Of a stretch of 36,441 nucleotides of DNA, positions 8,909 to 17,351 are shown in pieces. A program made the position numbers and the translations under genes. Position 1 is the stretch's first letter; every line of letters starts with the position of its first letter. The DNA comes from DASQHW01 sp038209365. Its GTDB lineage: Bacteria; Actinomycetota; Acidimicrobiia; IMCC26256; PALSA-610. The notes under the pieces were generated by a model that was not told the DNA's origin, made no database searches, and worked only from the letters and a program-made list of their open reading frames with translations. The DNA lies in assembly GCA_038209365.1 (NCBI GenBank), contig JBBQXS010000044.1:1-36441 (forward strand). The letters are read 5' to 3'.

Positions 8909-10915
8909 ATGCACACCTCCTCCGCCACGTTCATGAACGACCGCCTCCGGCTGGCCGCGCTCAGCTTCCTCATGCTGTTCGTCGAGCTCGCGCTCATACG
9001 CTGGGCCGGGTCGAACGTCTTGTACCTCTCGTACTTCTCGAACTTCGTGCTGCTCGGAAGCTTTCTCGGCATCGGCATCGGCTTCCTCCGGGCGCAGAAG
9101 GCCCACCCGCTCTTCCCGTACGCGCCGATCGCGCTCGCGGCACTCGTTGCATTCGTGCGATTCTTCCCGGTCAAGCTGCGGAGCAGCAGCAGCGGTGATG
9201 TGATCTTCTTCGGCGAGCTCCAGCGCAGCGGTCCTCCCCGCTACGTCGTGCTCACGGTGATCTTCATCGTCGTGACGCTGGCGATGGCGTTCATCGGTGA
9301 GGGTGTGGCGCGCGCGTTCGCGAAATTCTCGCCTCTCGAGGCATACCGACTCGATCTTCTCGGCAGCGTCGCAGGCATCGCGGCCTTCACGCTGCTGTCG
9401 TTCCTCGGTGCGCGCCCGCTGGTGTGGGGCTCGATCGTCGCGGCCGTGCTCGTCGCGCTGTACTGGCCCCGCGTCAGCCCACTCCAGATCCTCGGCCTCG
9501 CCGCGTTCCTCGTGATTCTCGGTGTCGAGTCGTTCGCGTCCGGCACGAGCTGGTCGCCGTACTACAAGATCGAGGTGAAGTACGACAAGAACCTCAGCGC
9601 GCAGCTCGTCTACGTGAACGGGGTGCCCCATCAGGCGATTCAAGCACCCAATGGCGGCTCCCGGATCGTGTACCAGACCGTCTACGACCGCGTGGCGGTG
9701 GGCGCGCTCGACGACGTGCTGATCGTGGGCGCGGGCACCGGGAACGACGTCGCCGGCGCGCTGGACCGGGGTGCGCGTCGGATCGATGCGGTCGAGATCG
9801 ACCCCCGCCTCTACGAGCTCGGCAAGAAGCTGCACCCCAATCATCCGTATGCCGACCCGCGGGTGCACATCCACATCGACGACGGGCGCGCGTTCCTGCA
9901 GCGAACCGATCGTCGGTACGACTTGATCCTCTTCGCCCTTCCCGATTCGCTCACGCTCGTCGCGGGCCAGTCGAGCCTCCGGCTCGAGAGCTACCTCTTC
10001 ACGAAGGAGGCAATGGAAGCGGCCCGAGATCGTCTCGCGCCCGGCGGGGCCTTCGGGATGTACAACTATTACCGCGAACGCTGGCTCGTCGACCGGCTGG
10101 CGGGCACACTGAACGAGGTGTACGGCCGCGCCCCGTGCATCGACGATCTGGGGAGCGCGGTCAGTCACCTCGCGTTTCTCGAAGCGGCGACGTCGGCATC
10201 GGCGTTGCGGTGCGACGGGGTGTGGGCGAGCGCGACACACCCGACGCCGAAACCGGCGACCGACGACCATCCCTTCCCGTATTTGCGAGATCGGTCGCTG
10301 CCCGGCTTCTACCTGGCGACCATCGGGCTGATCCTGCTGGCATCGCTGGTGATGATCCGCGTCTCTGTGGGACCGTTGCGGCCGATGGCGCGCTATACCG
10401 ACCTGTTCTTCATGGGCGCCGCGTTCCTGCTGCTCGAGACGATGAATGTCGTGCGCTTCGCGCTGTTCTTCGGCACCACGTGGTTCGTCAACGCGCTCGT
10501 GTTCTTCGGTGTGTTGCTGAGTGTCCTGCTCGCGGTCGAGGTATCGAGGCACGTCTCGTTCAAGAAGCCGACCCGCCTGTACGCGGCGCTCATCGCGTCC
10601 CTCGTGGTCGCGTTCTTCGTGCCCTCGAGCTGGGTGCTGTCGCTGGCCCCGCCATTGCGGTTCCTGGTCGCCGTGGTGCTCGCGTTCGCACCGATCTTCA
10701 CCGCAAACCTCGTGTTCACGCAGCGGTTCAAGGATGTCGGCTCGTCGACGGTGGCCTTCGGCGCGAACCTGCTCGGCGCGATGGTCGGTGGTCTGCTGGA
10801 GTACGGTTCGCTCATCGTCGGGTACCGAGCGCTGCTCATCGCCGTTGCCGCCCTCTACGGGCTCGCCTTCGCGTTCGGTCGTCAGCACCTCGACGCGATC
10901 GCCGTGCGCGTGTAG
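8909..10915 (+). CDS. Membrane-embedded spermidine-synthase-like protein (fused, 668 aa)
   Basis: ATG 8909 is used; ATG 8933 is a possible alternative. The layout matches the protein at 4410-6866: N-terminal membrane helices (about 13-230), a central SAM-dependent-methyltransferase-like/aminopropyltransferase-like domain (about 240-450) and C-terminal helices (about 465-660). Here the cofactor loop is canonical, V-G-A-G-T-G-N-D (about 273-280), followed by V-E-I-D-P and I-D-D-G-R-A-F, then L-R-L-E-S-Y-L-F-T. A decarboxylated-SAM aminopropyl transfer is only one possible role; another SAM-type reaction on a lipid or glycan is also possible. The gene lies 30 bases after the SGNH acyltransferase and eight before the next acyltransferase start, so it looks like part of an operon. 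Confidence 0.76.
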   Translation: MHTSSATFMNDRLRLAALSFLMLFVELALIRWAGSNVLYLSYFSNFVLLGSFLGIGIGFLRAQKAHPLFPYAPIALAALVAFVRFFPVKLRSSSSGDVIFFGELQRSGPPRYVVLTVIFIVVTLAMAFIGEGVARAFAKFSPLEAYRLDLLGSVAGIAAFTLLSFLGARPLVWGSIVAAVLVALYWPRVSPLQILGLAAFLVILGVESFASGTSWSPYYKIEVKYDKNLSAQLVYVNGVPHQAIQAPNGGSRIVYQTVYDRVAVGALDDVLIVGAGTGNDVAGALDRGARRIDAVEIDPRLYELGKKLHPNHPYADPRVHIHIDDGRAFLQRTDRRYDLILFALPDSLTLVAGQSSLRLESYLFTKEAMEAARDRLAPGGAFGMYNYYRERWLVDRLAGTLNEVYGRAPCIDDLGSAVSHLAFLEAATSASALRCDGVWASATHPTPKPATDDHPFPYLRDRSLPGFYLATIGLILLASLVMIRVSVGPLRPMARYTDLFFMGAAFLLLETMNVVRFALFFGTTWFVNALVFFGVLLSVLLAVEVSRHVSFKKPTRLYAALIASLVVAFFVPSSWVLSLAPPLRFLVAVVLAFAPIFTANLVFTQRFKDVGSSTVAFGANLLGAMVGGLLEYGSLIVGYRALLIAVAALYGLAFAFGRQHLDAIAVRV

Positions 10916-10923
10916 TTGGTCGC

Positions 10924-12135
10924 GTGGCCCCGGCGCCCCCCGTTCCTGCGAAGGTCGAGCAGTTCCCCTGCTTCAACGGCCTCCGCGCGATTGCGGCCCT
11001 GATGGTCATCGTCTACCACGCGGTGTTCTTCGCGGCGTGGTTCAGGACGCCCGGTGGCTCACTGCTCTGGAACTTGAATTCCGGCGTCTGGATCTTCTTC
11101 GTGACCTCCGGGTTCCTCCTGTACCGCCCGTTCGCCGCTGCCCACTTGCACAACCGGCCCCAAGTGGACGTTCGGGGCTACGCGATCCGTCGCTTCGCGC
11201 GTATCTACCCGGCCTACTGGGCGGTGCTCGCGTTCTTCACATTCGTCGTCACGCGCGCGAGCTATGACGGCGGTGTCAGTGGTGTGCTGAGCGTGACGCT
11301 GACGAAGACGTATGTGCACGAGACGAATCCGTATCTCATCGGTCTGCCGCCGGCCTGGAGCCTGGTGGTCGAGGTGACGTTCTACGCGTTCCTTCCGGTA
11401 TATGCCGCCGCGATCGGAGCGCTCGCGCGCAAGCGGCGCGCGCTCTCCGTCGAGTTCACCGGTCTTGCCGTGCTCGGTGCGATCGGGATCGGTGCGATCG
11501 TCGCGGTTGCAACCGGCTACGACGGGCCATGGATGACCGTGCTGCCACAGCACATCGCCGCGTTCGCGCTCGGGATGGTGCTCGCGGTCGTCAGCGTGCA
11601 GCGGTGGAGCGATCACATCGCGACGAAACTCGAGCGCATCGGGCGCCCGGCGTGGATCTGGTGGACGTTGGCGCTCGTCGCCTTCGTCGCGATCCCACTC
11701 GTCTTCAGGGTCGAGCCGTTCGAACAGCGGAGCACCGCGCAGGAGCTCGGCGTGAACATCCTGGACACGCTGCTCGGCTTCTTCATCGTCGTGCCCGCCG
11801 TGCTCGGGCCCCAGCAGCACGGCGCGATTCGGCGCGTGCTGCAAACGCGGCCACTCGTGTTCCTCGGTTTGATCAGCTACGGGCTCTACCTGTGGCACTG
11901 GTTCTTGCTCATCATCGTCCTCGGCGACTGGCTCGGATGGCCCCTCCAGAAGGGCAACTGGCTCACGCTGTTGGTCGTCGCGCTCCCGGTCGTGATCGCG
12001 GCGGCCACGGCGAGCTGGTATCTGCTCGAGCGCCCGATCCTGCGGTGGGCGCGCGCCGTGAGCCGCACCGCGGCCCGGCGCGTCCCGACTCCGACGGGCC
12101 GTGGCCCGGCGCCCAGCCGTGCGCACGACGCCTAG
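10924..12135 (+). CDS. Acyltransferase family 3 membrane protein
   Basis: Starting at GTG 10924, eight bases after the preceding stop, gives 403 residues. The frame is open far upstream inside the preceding gene, but only the part from here on has family sequence. Conserved blocks are N-G-L-R-A-I-A-A-L near residue 20 with V-Y-H-A, F-F-V-T-S-G-F-L-L-Y-R-P, A-W-S-L-V-V-E-V-T-F-Y and Y-G-L-Y-L-W-H-W, with about ten helices. It lacks the SGNH domain of the gene at 6956-8878, so it is the short OafA-like form. It probably moves an acyl group from a cytoplasmic thioester to an envelope glycan or lipid. The last bases overlap the next gene, which suggests translational coupling. Confidence 0.87.
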   Translation: MAPAPPVPAKVEQFPCFNGLRAIAALMVIVYHAVFFAAWFRTPGGSLLWNLNSGVWIFFVTSGFLLYRPFAAAHLHNRPQVDVRGYAIRRFARIYPAYWAVLAFFTFVVTRASYDGGVSGVLSVTLTKTYVHETNPYLIGLPPAWSLVVEVTFYAFLPVYAAAIGALARKRRALSVEFTGLAVLGAIGIGAIVAVATGYDGPWMTVLPQHIAAFALGMVLAVVSVQRWSDHIATKLERIGRPAWIWWTLALVAFVAIPLVFRVEPFEQRSTAQELGVNILDTLLGFFIVVPAVLGPQQHGAIRRVLQTRPLVFLGLISYGLYLWHWFLLIIVLGDWLGWPLQKGNWLTLLVVALPVVIAAATASWYLLERPILRWARAVSRTAARRVPTPTGRGPAPSRAHDA

Positions 12136-13942
12136 CGCCGACGGCGTCGGGGTCGCCCGATCCGAGAAACCGTTCGCCCGGTGGCCGGCCGGCGCCCTTG
12201 CAGAGGTCGGCACGTACGCGGTGGCGATCGGGCTCGTGCTCTGGCCGGTGCTGATCCACGGTCGTGACGAGATGCTTGGTGGCGGCGACGACGGCCGCTA
12301 CTACACGTGGCTCGGTTGGCGGATCGGGCGGCTCCTCGCGCACGGCCATGTGGTGCCGGTGCGGATCACGGACGTGATCTCTCCGTTCGGGCTCGATCTG
12401 CGACTGCTGGACGGCTACCTGCCCTCGTATGTGGCGGGCCTCTACAACCTGGTCGCGGGCCCGACGCTCGCGTACAACCTCACGTTCGTCACGGGCGCGG
12501 TTCTCAACATCGTCTGCGCGCGCTCCCTCGCCCGACAGCTGAGCTCATCGCGTCTTGTGCACGCGGTGACTGCCCTCGCATTTCTCACCGCGCCCCCACT
12601 CGTGCTCTGTGTCCAGTCGGGGCTCCTCCCGCTCTTCTGGGCCTTCACCGTGCCATTGCTCGTCGCCGACGCGCTCGGCGTCGTGGGCGGCGAGCATGAC
12701 GTCAGGCCCGTGCGGCTCACGCTCCTGCTCGTCGTCGCGTACCTCTGCAGCGTCTACTTTCTCATCTTCGGCGGCCTTGCCTACGGGGTGATCGTCGGTG
12801 TCGCCGCCGTGCGCACGCGCAGCTGGCGCATCCCCGTCGCGACCCTTGCCGCGACCGCGGTCACCGCCGTCGCACTCCTGCCGTTCATCGTGCCGCGCTT
12901 CAACTTCGATCGCTCCGAGAAGGGGCGCGGCACGGATACCGCGCTGCTCGCAGACAGCGAGCTGTTCTCGGCGGATGCGCTCTCGATCGTGGCGCAGCCG
13001 ACCCGTGCGACGTTCCTCCTCCCGAGGCCCGAGACGGTCGACCGCAGCATCGTGAGGCTTCCCGACCTGACGCACTCCCTCGAAGCGACGATCTTCCCCG
13101 GATTGCTGCTGCTCGCCGGCTTCGTCGCGTTCCTCGTCCGGCGCGATCGGCGCCGGCTGCCGCTGGCGTCGGCGGCCCTGATCACGTGGGTCCTCACGCT
13201 CGGTCCGTCGCTCAAGTTCGGCGGCAACTTCGTCTGGGAGCACGCGGACGGACCGGTTGCATGGCTGCCGTACCGCCTGTTGCTGGCCGTTCCCGGCTTC
13301 GGCGCGTTGCGGGGCCCGTTGCGCGCGGGCGAGGTGCTCGTTGCGCTGCTCGCGGCCGGGACCGCGATCGCGCTGCATCGCGTCCTCGCGAGCCGGCGGG
13401 TGCACGCGGTCGCGTGCGCGGTCGGGTGTGCCGTGCTCCTTGCCCCGAACCTCCTGATCCCGCTCCCGACGTTGACCATGGGCACGACCGCGGCGAGCGA
13501 GCACGCGCTGCGCGCGGTCGCCCGGCTCGCGCGCGGCGGCGACACGGTGTTGAGAGTGCCGTCCGATTGCGACCCGGCCTTCGAGCGCCTGCAGATCTTC
13601 CACCACACCGCGATCATCGGCTGTGCGGGTTCGTTCGCCGCGAACCCGTGGTCGAAGCTCGGCACCTACGCGCACTCCGAGGCCCTCGCCAAGCTCCGCT
13701 GCGACCGGGCGCAGTACGGGCGGATCAAGACCACCGACACGCGGCCGGCGCCGTTCGGACCCGAGGACCTCGCCCAGGTGCGCGAGGAGTTCGGTGTGCG
13801 CTTCGCCGTCGTCGATCGCTCGGCGCTCGCGTTCGCGTGCGGCACGGTGAACGAATCGCTTCCCTTCCTCGAGCAACATCGCCTGCTCGGTCGCGACGAT
13901 CGTTTCGAGGTGCTGGACCTGTCGGCGCCCGCGACCGGCTAG
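12119..13942 (+). CDS. Polytopic membrane protein of unknown family, GT-C-like topology
   Basis: A protein of about 607 residues from GTG 12119; GTG 12101 is an equally possible start, and both overlap the preceding gene. The first helix lies near 30-47 and is followed by an outer loop with G-G-G-D-D-G-R-Y-Y-T-W (Asp57-Asp58). Acidic residues there resemble the catalytic loop of GT-C glycosyltransferases, but I do not recognise a named family. About ten more helices follow, with G-A-L-R-G-P-L-R-A-G-E before the last group. The final 170 or so residues look soluble and extracytoplasmic and contain four cysteines. Its place directly after two acyltransferases suggests an envelope-glycan role. 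Its stop shares the four bases CTAG with the convergent gene. Confidence 0.6.
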   Translation: MRTTPSADGVGVARSEKPFARWPAGALAEVGTYAVAIGLVLWPVLIHGRDEMLGGGDDGRYYTWLGWRIGRLLAHGHVVPVRITDVISPFGLDLRLLDGYLPSYVAGLYNLVAGPTLAYNLTFVTGAVLNIVCARSLARQLSSSRLVHAVTALAFLTAPPLVLCVQSGLLPLFWAFTVPLLVADALGVVGGEHDVRPVRLTLLLVVAYLCSVYFLIFGGLAYGVIVGVAAVRTRSWRIPVATLAATAVTAVALLPFIVPRFNFDRSEKGRGTDTALLADSELFSADALSIVAQPTRATFLLPRPETVDRSIVRLPDLTHSLEATIFPGLLLLAGFVAFLVRRDRRRLPLASAALITWVLTLGPSLKFGGNFVWEHADGPVAWLPYRLLLAVPGFGALRGPLRAGEVLVALLAAGTAIALHRVLASRRVHAVACAVGCAVLLAPNLLIPLPTLTMGTTAASEHALRAVARLARGGDTVLRVPSDCDPAFERLQIFHHTAIIGCAGSFAANPWSKLGTYAHSEALAKLRCDRAQYGRIKTTDTRPAPFGPEDLAQVREEFGVRFAVVDRSALAFACGTVNESLPFLEQHRLLGRDDRFEVLDLSAPATG

Positions 13943-15663
13943 CCGCCCGTCGCCTTCGCCGCACAGCGGAGGAAGAGCTTGTAGCCGCTGCCGAAGTCAC
14001 CGTGCAGGCAGAATTCGTCGCGCAACACTTCGCCGGGTGCCGGGTCACCGGGCTTCATCGAGGTGTTGGGTTCCGACCATCCGACGATCCAGCGGTCGGA
14101 CGCGATGAACGCGTCGGCGCGGTGCATCTCGCGGGTGAGCGGTGTGCCTCGGCGGTTGGTGAGGCCGGGCTCGAACTCGACCGAGAACGTGCCGGGCTCG
14201 TACTCCGGCAGGAGGTAGTAGAGGAAGCTGTCGACGTTGGGCACGCGCCGCAGGTCGCTGTTGCCCACGATGACCCGGCTTCCCGGCTTCACCTCCTGCG
14301 CGACCACGTCGAGCAGCGATTCGATGCTGTGCGCGAGCGCCGGGTCGTCCGAGACGTAGAACGTGCGGCCGTGTCGTGTGATGGCGATCGTCTCGGGCGG
14401 ATCGAAGGTGTCCTGTACGAGCGCGATGTACCGCCGGGCCGTGAACGTCGGCAACAACAGCGAGATCGCAAGGATCACCGAGATGCCGGCGATGGGCCCG
14501 ACGCGCGAGAACGACCACGCCGGCCGCAGCACGGAGGCGAGCTCGGTGATCGCGGCGGGCACGAGGACGATGACCACCGCGCTCACCCATGCGAGATGCG
14601 CGGAATCGGCACGCTGCAGTGCCTGCGGGAACATGCCCAACCCGAAGAGCGCGCCGGCGAGGAGCACGCGCGGGCGGAAGGCGCCCGGCGCCCGCCGCAC
14701 CGCCCAGGTGCCGAGCGCGACAAGCCCGACCGCCAGCAGCGCGAGCAGCATGAACCATGCGAACAGCTGCTGCGGGATCGACAACTTCGGCAGGGGCCAC
14801 CAACGGTCGAAGAGGACGATGACCTGCGCGATTCCCTCGAGGTGGTCCGGGTTCGGTGGGATCGGAAGACTGCGGCCGGCGCGCAGGTGGAAGATCGGGT
14901 CGATCAGCATCCCGCGCCACACCGTGCCCGGTCCCGCGAGCAGGGTATGCACGGCATAGGGAACGAGCCCGACGGCCAGACCGATGAGCGCACGCTTCAC
15001 TGCGGCGCGCGGCAGGCCCCACAACGCGGCCGCGCCCGCGAGCACGAGCGCGAGCGCGAGGTCGATCCGGTACAGCATCGCGAACGCGGCCAGGACACCT
15101 CCCGCGAACGCCCAGCGCTTCGCGCGTGCGCCGATGTCCGCGCCAGTGTGCGGGCCGATGTGGTGACGCGCCTGGAGGAGCGAGGCGACCGACGCGAGCG
15201 CGATCGCGGCGCCGCCCGTCCACGGGATCGCGGTGAGCAGCAGCGTCGGCAGGACGAACATGACGCTCAGCAGGACCGCGGACGCGGCGACCCACCGGCC
15301 CCACCACCGCACGAGCGCGGCCGCACCGAGCGCCATTCCGGCGATCTGGATGAGCCCGACGATCCGCTCGACGACGAGATGCGTTGCGAAGACTTTGTAA
15401 ACGGCCGCGAGGACCCACAGACCACCGGGCCCGTAGAGCCACAGGAAGTCCTTGTTCGGGATGGCGCCGTGCAGCACCCGGTCGGGCAGCACGAGCATGA
15501 AGCCCTCTTCCATCGCCGGGCCGGCGGCGTGCAGGGCGGCGCGGAGCGGAAGCAGCAACGCGACGAGCGTCACGATGAAGATCGTCGGCCATCCGGCCCT
15601 TTGCGCGGCCGACGTGGTGGGGCCGGCTTCGGGCGTCACCGGGGCGGTCCGATCGTGTCGCAC
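13939..15663 (-). CDS. Polytopic membrane protein, MEEGFMLV family, copy J
   Basis: From GTG 15663 the protein has about 574 residues; GTG 15681 and TTG 15759 are possible longer starts. After the first helix (about 26-45) an outer loop holds M-E-E-G-F-M-L-V-L-P-D-R-V-L and I-P-N-K-D-F with L-Y-G-P-G, the place where GT-C transferases carry catalytic acids. About ten helices follow, with M-L-Y-R-I-D-L, F-H-L-R-A-G-R and P-Q-A-L-Q-R-A-D-S-A-H-L-A-W-V. The C-terminal part is an extracytoplasmic domain with F-L-Y-Y-L-L-P-E-Y. The gene at 18103-19836 shares every block and is a paralogue. A lipid-linked-sugar transferase is the most likely role, inferred from topology and neighbours. Confidence 0.65.
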   Translation of the reverse strand: MRHDRTAPVTPEAGPTTSAAQRAGWPTIFIVTLVALLLPLRAALHAAGPAMEEGFMLVLPDRVLHGAIPNKDFLWLYGPGGLWVLAAVYKVFATHLVVERIVGLIQIAGMALGAAALVRWWGRWVAASAVLLSVMFVLPTLLLTAIPWTGGAAIALASVASLLQARHHIGPHTGADIGARAKRWAFAGGVLAAFAMLYRIDLALALVLAGAAALWGLPRAAVKRALIGLAVGLVPYAVHTLLAGPGTVWRGMLIDPIFHLRAGRSLPIPPNPDHLEGIAQVIVLFDRWWPLPKLSIPQQLFAWFMLLALLAVGLVALGTWAVRRAPGAFRPRVLLAGALFGLGMFPQALQRADSAHLAWVSAVVIVLVPAAITELASVLRPAWSFSRVGPIAGISVILAISLLLPTFTARRYIALVQDTFDPPETIAITRHGRTFYVSDDPALAHSIESLLDVVAQEVKPGSRVIVGNSDLRRVPNVDSFLYYLLPEYEPGTFSVEFEPGLTNRRGTPLTREMHRADAFIASDRWIVGWSEPNTSMKPGDPAPGEVLRDEFCLHGDFGSGYKLFLRCAAKATGG

Positions 15664-15716
15664 GTTGGCCGGATGGATCACCTTACAGAGCTTCGCGCCG
15701 TACGCGCGTGCCCGAG

Positions 15717-15736
15717 TGACACACAGCTGTGGGTGA
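15717..15736. promoter_or_regulatory. Imperfect palindrome between divergent genes, possible operator
   Basis: The core CACAGCTGTG (15722-15731) is a perfect ten-base palindrome; extending it to 15717-15736 gives eight of ten matching pairs. It sits in the 209-base divergent gap between the minus-strand membrane protein and the FAD enzyme, just before a TACACT (15743-15748) that could be a -10 box for rightward transcription. I found no well-spaced -35 box. Operator function is a guess from symmetry and position. Confidence 0.28.
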
Positions 15737-15800
15737 GCGCCGTACACTTCGCCCGGCAATCGGGAAGCGCGCGGGGTCGGTCACGTCCCCACCAACCTGC

Positions 15801-15845
15801 GCCCGCACAACCGGTGCCCGCACAACCTGTGCCCGCACAACCTGA
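15801..15845. repeat. Three tandem copies of a 15-base repeat upstream of the FAD enzyme
   Basis: Three adjacent units, GCCCGCACAACCGGT, GCCCGCACAACCTGT and GCCCGCACAACCTGA, differ at only two positions. A degenerate partial unit precedes them at about 15790-15800. The array ends 27 bases before the GTG at 15873. It is not coding for that gene, because an in-frame TGA lies at 15843-15845. It may be a transcription-factor array or simple slippage expansion in the leader. Confidence 0.8.
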
Positions 15846-15872
15846 AGGCGACGCCGACCTGAAGACGAGCGC

Positions 15873-17351
15873 GTGAACTCCATCGACGAACCCGTGAACG
15901 AACCCACGACCGCGCCGAGGATTGTCGTCGTCGGTGCCGGACCGGCGGGGCTGACAGCCGCGTACGTGCTCGCCAAGAGGGGCGTGACGTCGACCGTGCT
16001 CGAGTCCGACAGCGTCGTGGGCGGGATCAGCCGCACCGCGGAGCGCGACGGTTGGCGTTTCGACATCGGCGGCCATCGCTTCTTCACGAAGGTGAAGGCG
16101 GTCGAGGAGCTGTGGTTCGAGATCCTCGGTCGCGACGACTTCCTTCGCCGGCCGCGTCTCAGTCGCATCTACTACCGCGGCAAGTTCTACGACTACCCGA
16201 TCGTGCCGATGAACGCGTTGAGGAACCTCGGCCTGGTCGAGGCGGTGCGCTGCGTGCAGTCGTACTTGTGGGTGCGCATCCATCCCCCGAGGGACAAGGA
16301 GACGCTCGAAGGCTTTGTCGCCTCGCGGTTCGGCTGGCGTCTGTACCGACACTTCTTCAAGACACAGAGCGAGAAGGTGTGGGGCGTCCCTTGCACCGAG
16401 ATCCAGGCCGACTGGGGCGCGCAGCGCATCAAGAACCTTTCGCTGTTCCGCGCCGGATGGGAAGCGATCAAGCCGAGGTGGCTGAAGGAGCGGCAGGGAA
16501 CATCGAAGCAGGTCACGAGCCTGATCGAGGAGTTCAACTATCCGAAGTACGGGCCCGGCATGATGTGGGAGCGTTGCACGGAACTGATCACGGCCAAGGG
16601 CACGAAAGTGGTGTTCGACTCGCGTGTGACGAAGATCGAGCACGCTGACGGTCGTGCCGTGGCGGTGACCGCACTCACCGACGGCGTGCCCACGCGGTAC
16701 GAGTGCACGCACCTGATCTCGTCGATGCCGATCAGCGAGCTGCTGCGCGCAATGGACCCGCCGGTACCGGACGACGTGGTCGAGGCCGCTGCTTCGCTGC
16801 GCTACCGGGACTTCATCACCGTCGCGCTCGTCGTGCCCGAAGCCGACGGTTTCCCCGACAACTGGATCTACATCAACGACGCGAGCGTCAAGGTCGGCCG
16901 GATCCAGAATTTCGGCCAGTGGTCGCCCTATCTCGTGAAGGACGGGCGGACGTGCCTCGGCCTCGAGCTGTTCGTGAACGAGGGCGACGAATGGTGGATG
17001 ATGGCGGACGCGGACCTCATCGAGAACGGCAAACGCGAGCTCGAGCAGATCGGCTTGGTCGACGCATCGCACGTCGAGTCGGGCTATGTGGTGCGGATGC
17101 AGAAGGCGTATCCGTTCTACGACGCGCAATACAAGGAGCACGTGGCGACGCTCGCGAGCTGGCTCGGGGAGCACACGCCAAACGTGTATCCGGTCGGTCG
17201 CAATGGCATGCACCGGTACAACAACCAGGATCACTCGATGTACACCGCGATGCTCTCGGTCGAGAACATCTTCGGCGCGCACCACGACATCTGGTCGGTG
17301 AACGTCGAAGCGGAATATCACGAAGAACGCGTCGGCGAAGCCGTCGATTAG
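15873..17351 (+). CDS. FAD-dependent oxidoreductase, UDP-galactopyranose-mutase/amine-oxidase-like
   Basis: A 492-residue protein starting at GTG 15873. The N-terminal dinucleotide fold is clear: V-V-G-A-G-P-A-G-L (G21, G23, G26), Glu44 at the end of the second strand, then V-V-G-G-I-S-R-T and F-D-I-G-G-H-R-F-F, the glycine-rich loops that bind FAD. Later blocks include K-T-Q-S-E-K-V-W-G and, near the end, G-R-N-G-M-H-R-Y-N-N-Q-D-H-S-M. Such proteins recur in polysaccharide loci and are related to UDP-galactopyranose mutase and protoporphyrinogen oxidase. No membrane segment is seen, so it is probably cytoplasmic. It may act on a nucleotide sugar or a polyprenyl lipid, which the sequence cannot decide. 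Its stop shares the bases TTAG with the stop of the convergent mannose synthase. Confidence 0.8.
   Translation: MNSIDEPVNEPTTAPRIVVVGAGPAGLTAAYVLAKRGVTSTVLESDSVVGGISRTAERDGWRFDIGGHRFFTKVKAVEELWFEILGRDDFLRRPRLSRIYYRGKFYDYPIVPMNALRNLGLVEAVRCVQSYLWVRIHPPRDKETLEGFVASRFGWRLYRHFFKTQSEKVWGVPCTEIQADWGAQRIKNLSLFRAGWEAIKPRWLKERQGTSKQVTSLIEEFNYPKYGPGMMWERCTELITAKGTKVVFDSRVTKIEHADGRAVAVTALTDGVPTRYECTHLISSMPISELLRAMDPPVPDDVVEAAASLRYRDFITVALVVPEADGFPDNWIYINDASVKVGRIQNFGQWSPYLVKDGRTCLGLELFVNEGDEWWMMADADLIENGKRELEQIGLVDASHVESGYVVRMQKAYPFYDAQYKEHVATLASWLGEHTPNVYPVGRNGMHRYNNQDHSMYTAMLSVENIFGAHHDIWSVNVEAEYHEERVGEAVD

Noticed and set aside
7310..10888. Long open frame on the minus strand (about 1190 codons)
   Set aside because: It is antisense to three well-supported genes and is rich in Arg, Glu, His and Gln without any domain, the usual mirror frame of GC-rich coding DNA.
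4410..10915. Calling the two fused proteins spermidine synthases (speE)
   Set aside because: They are two to three times longer, membrane-anchored on both sides and lie among glycan genes; polyamine synthesis is not supported.
15801..15845. CRISPR array
   Set aside because: The units are contiguous with no spacers, are only 15 bases long, and no cas gene is present.
13186..15876. Plus-strand frame running through the minus-strand membrane protein and the 15-base repeats
   Set aside because: The translated sequence is low-complexity and antisense to a conserved protein; the VPAQP repeat it contains is a by-product of the DNA repeat.
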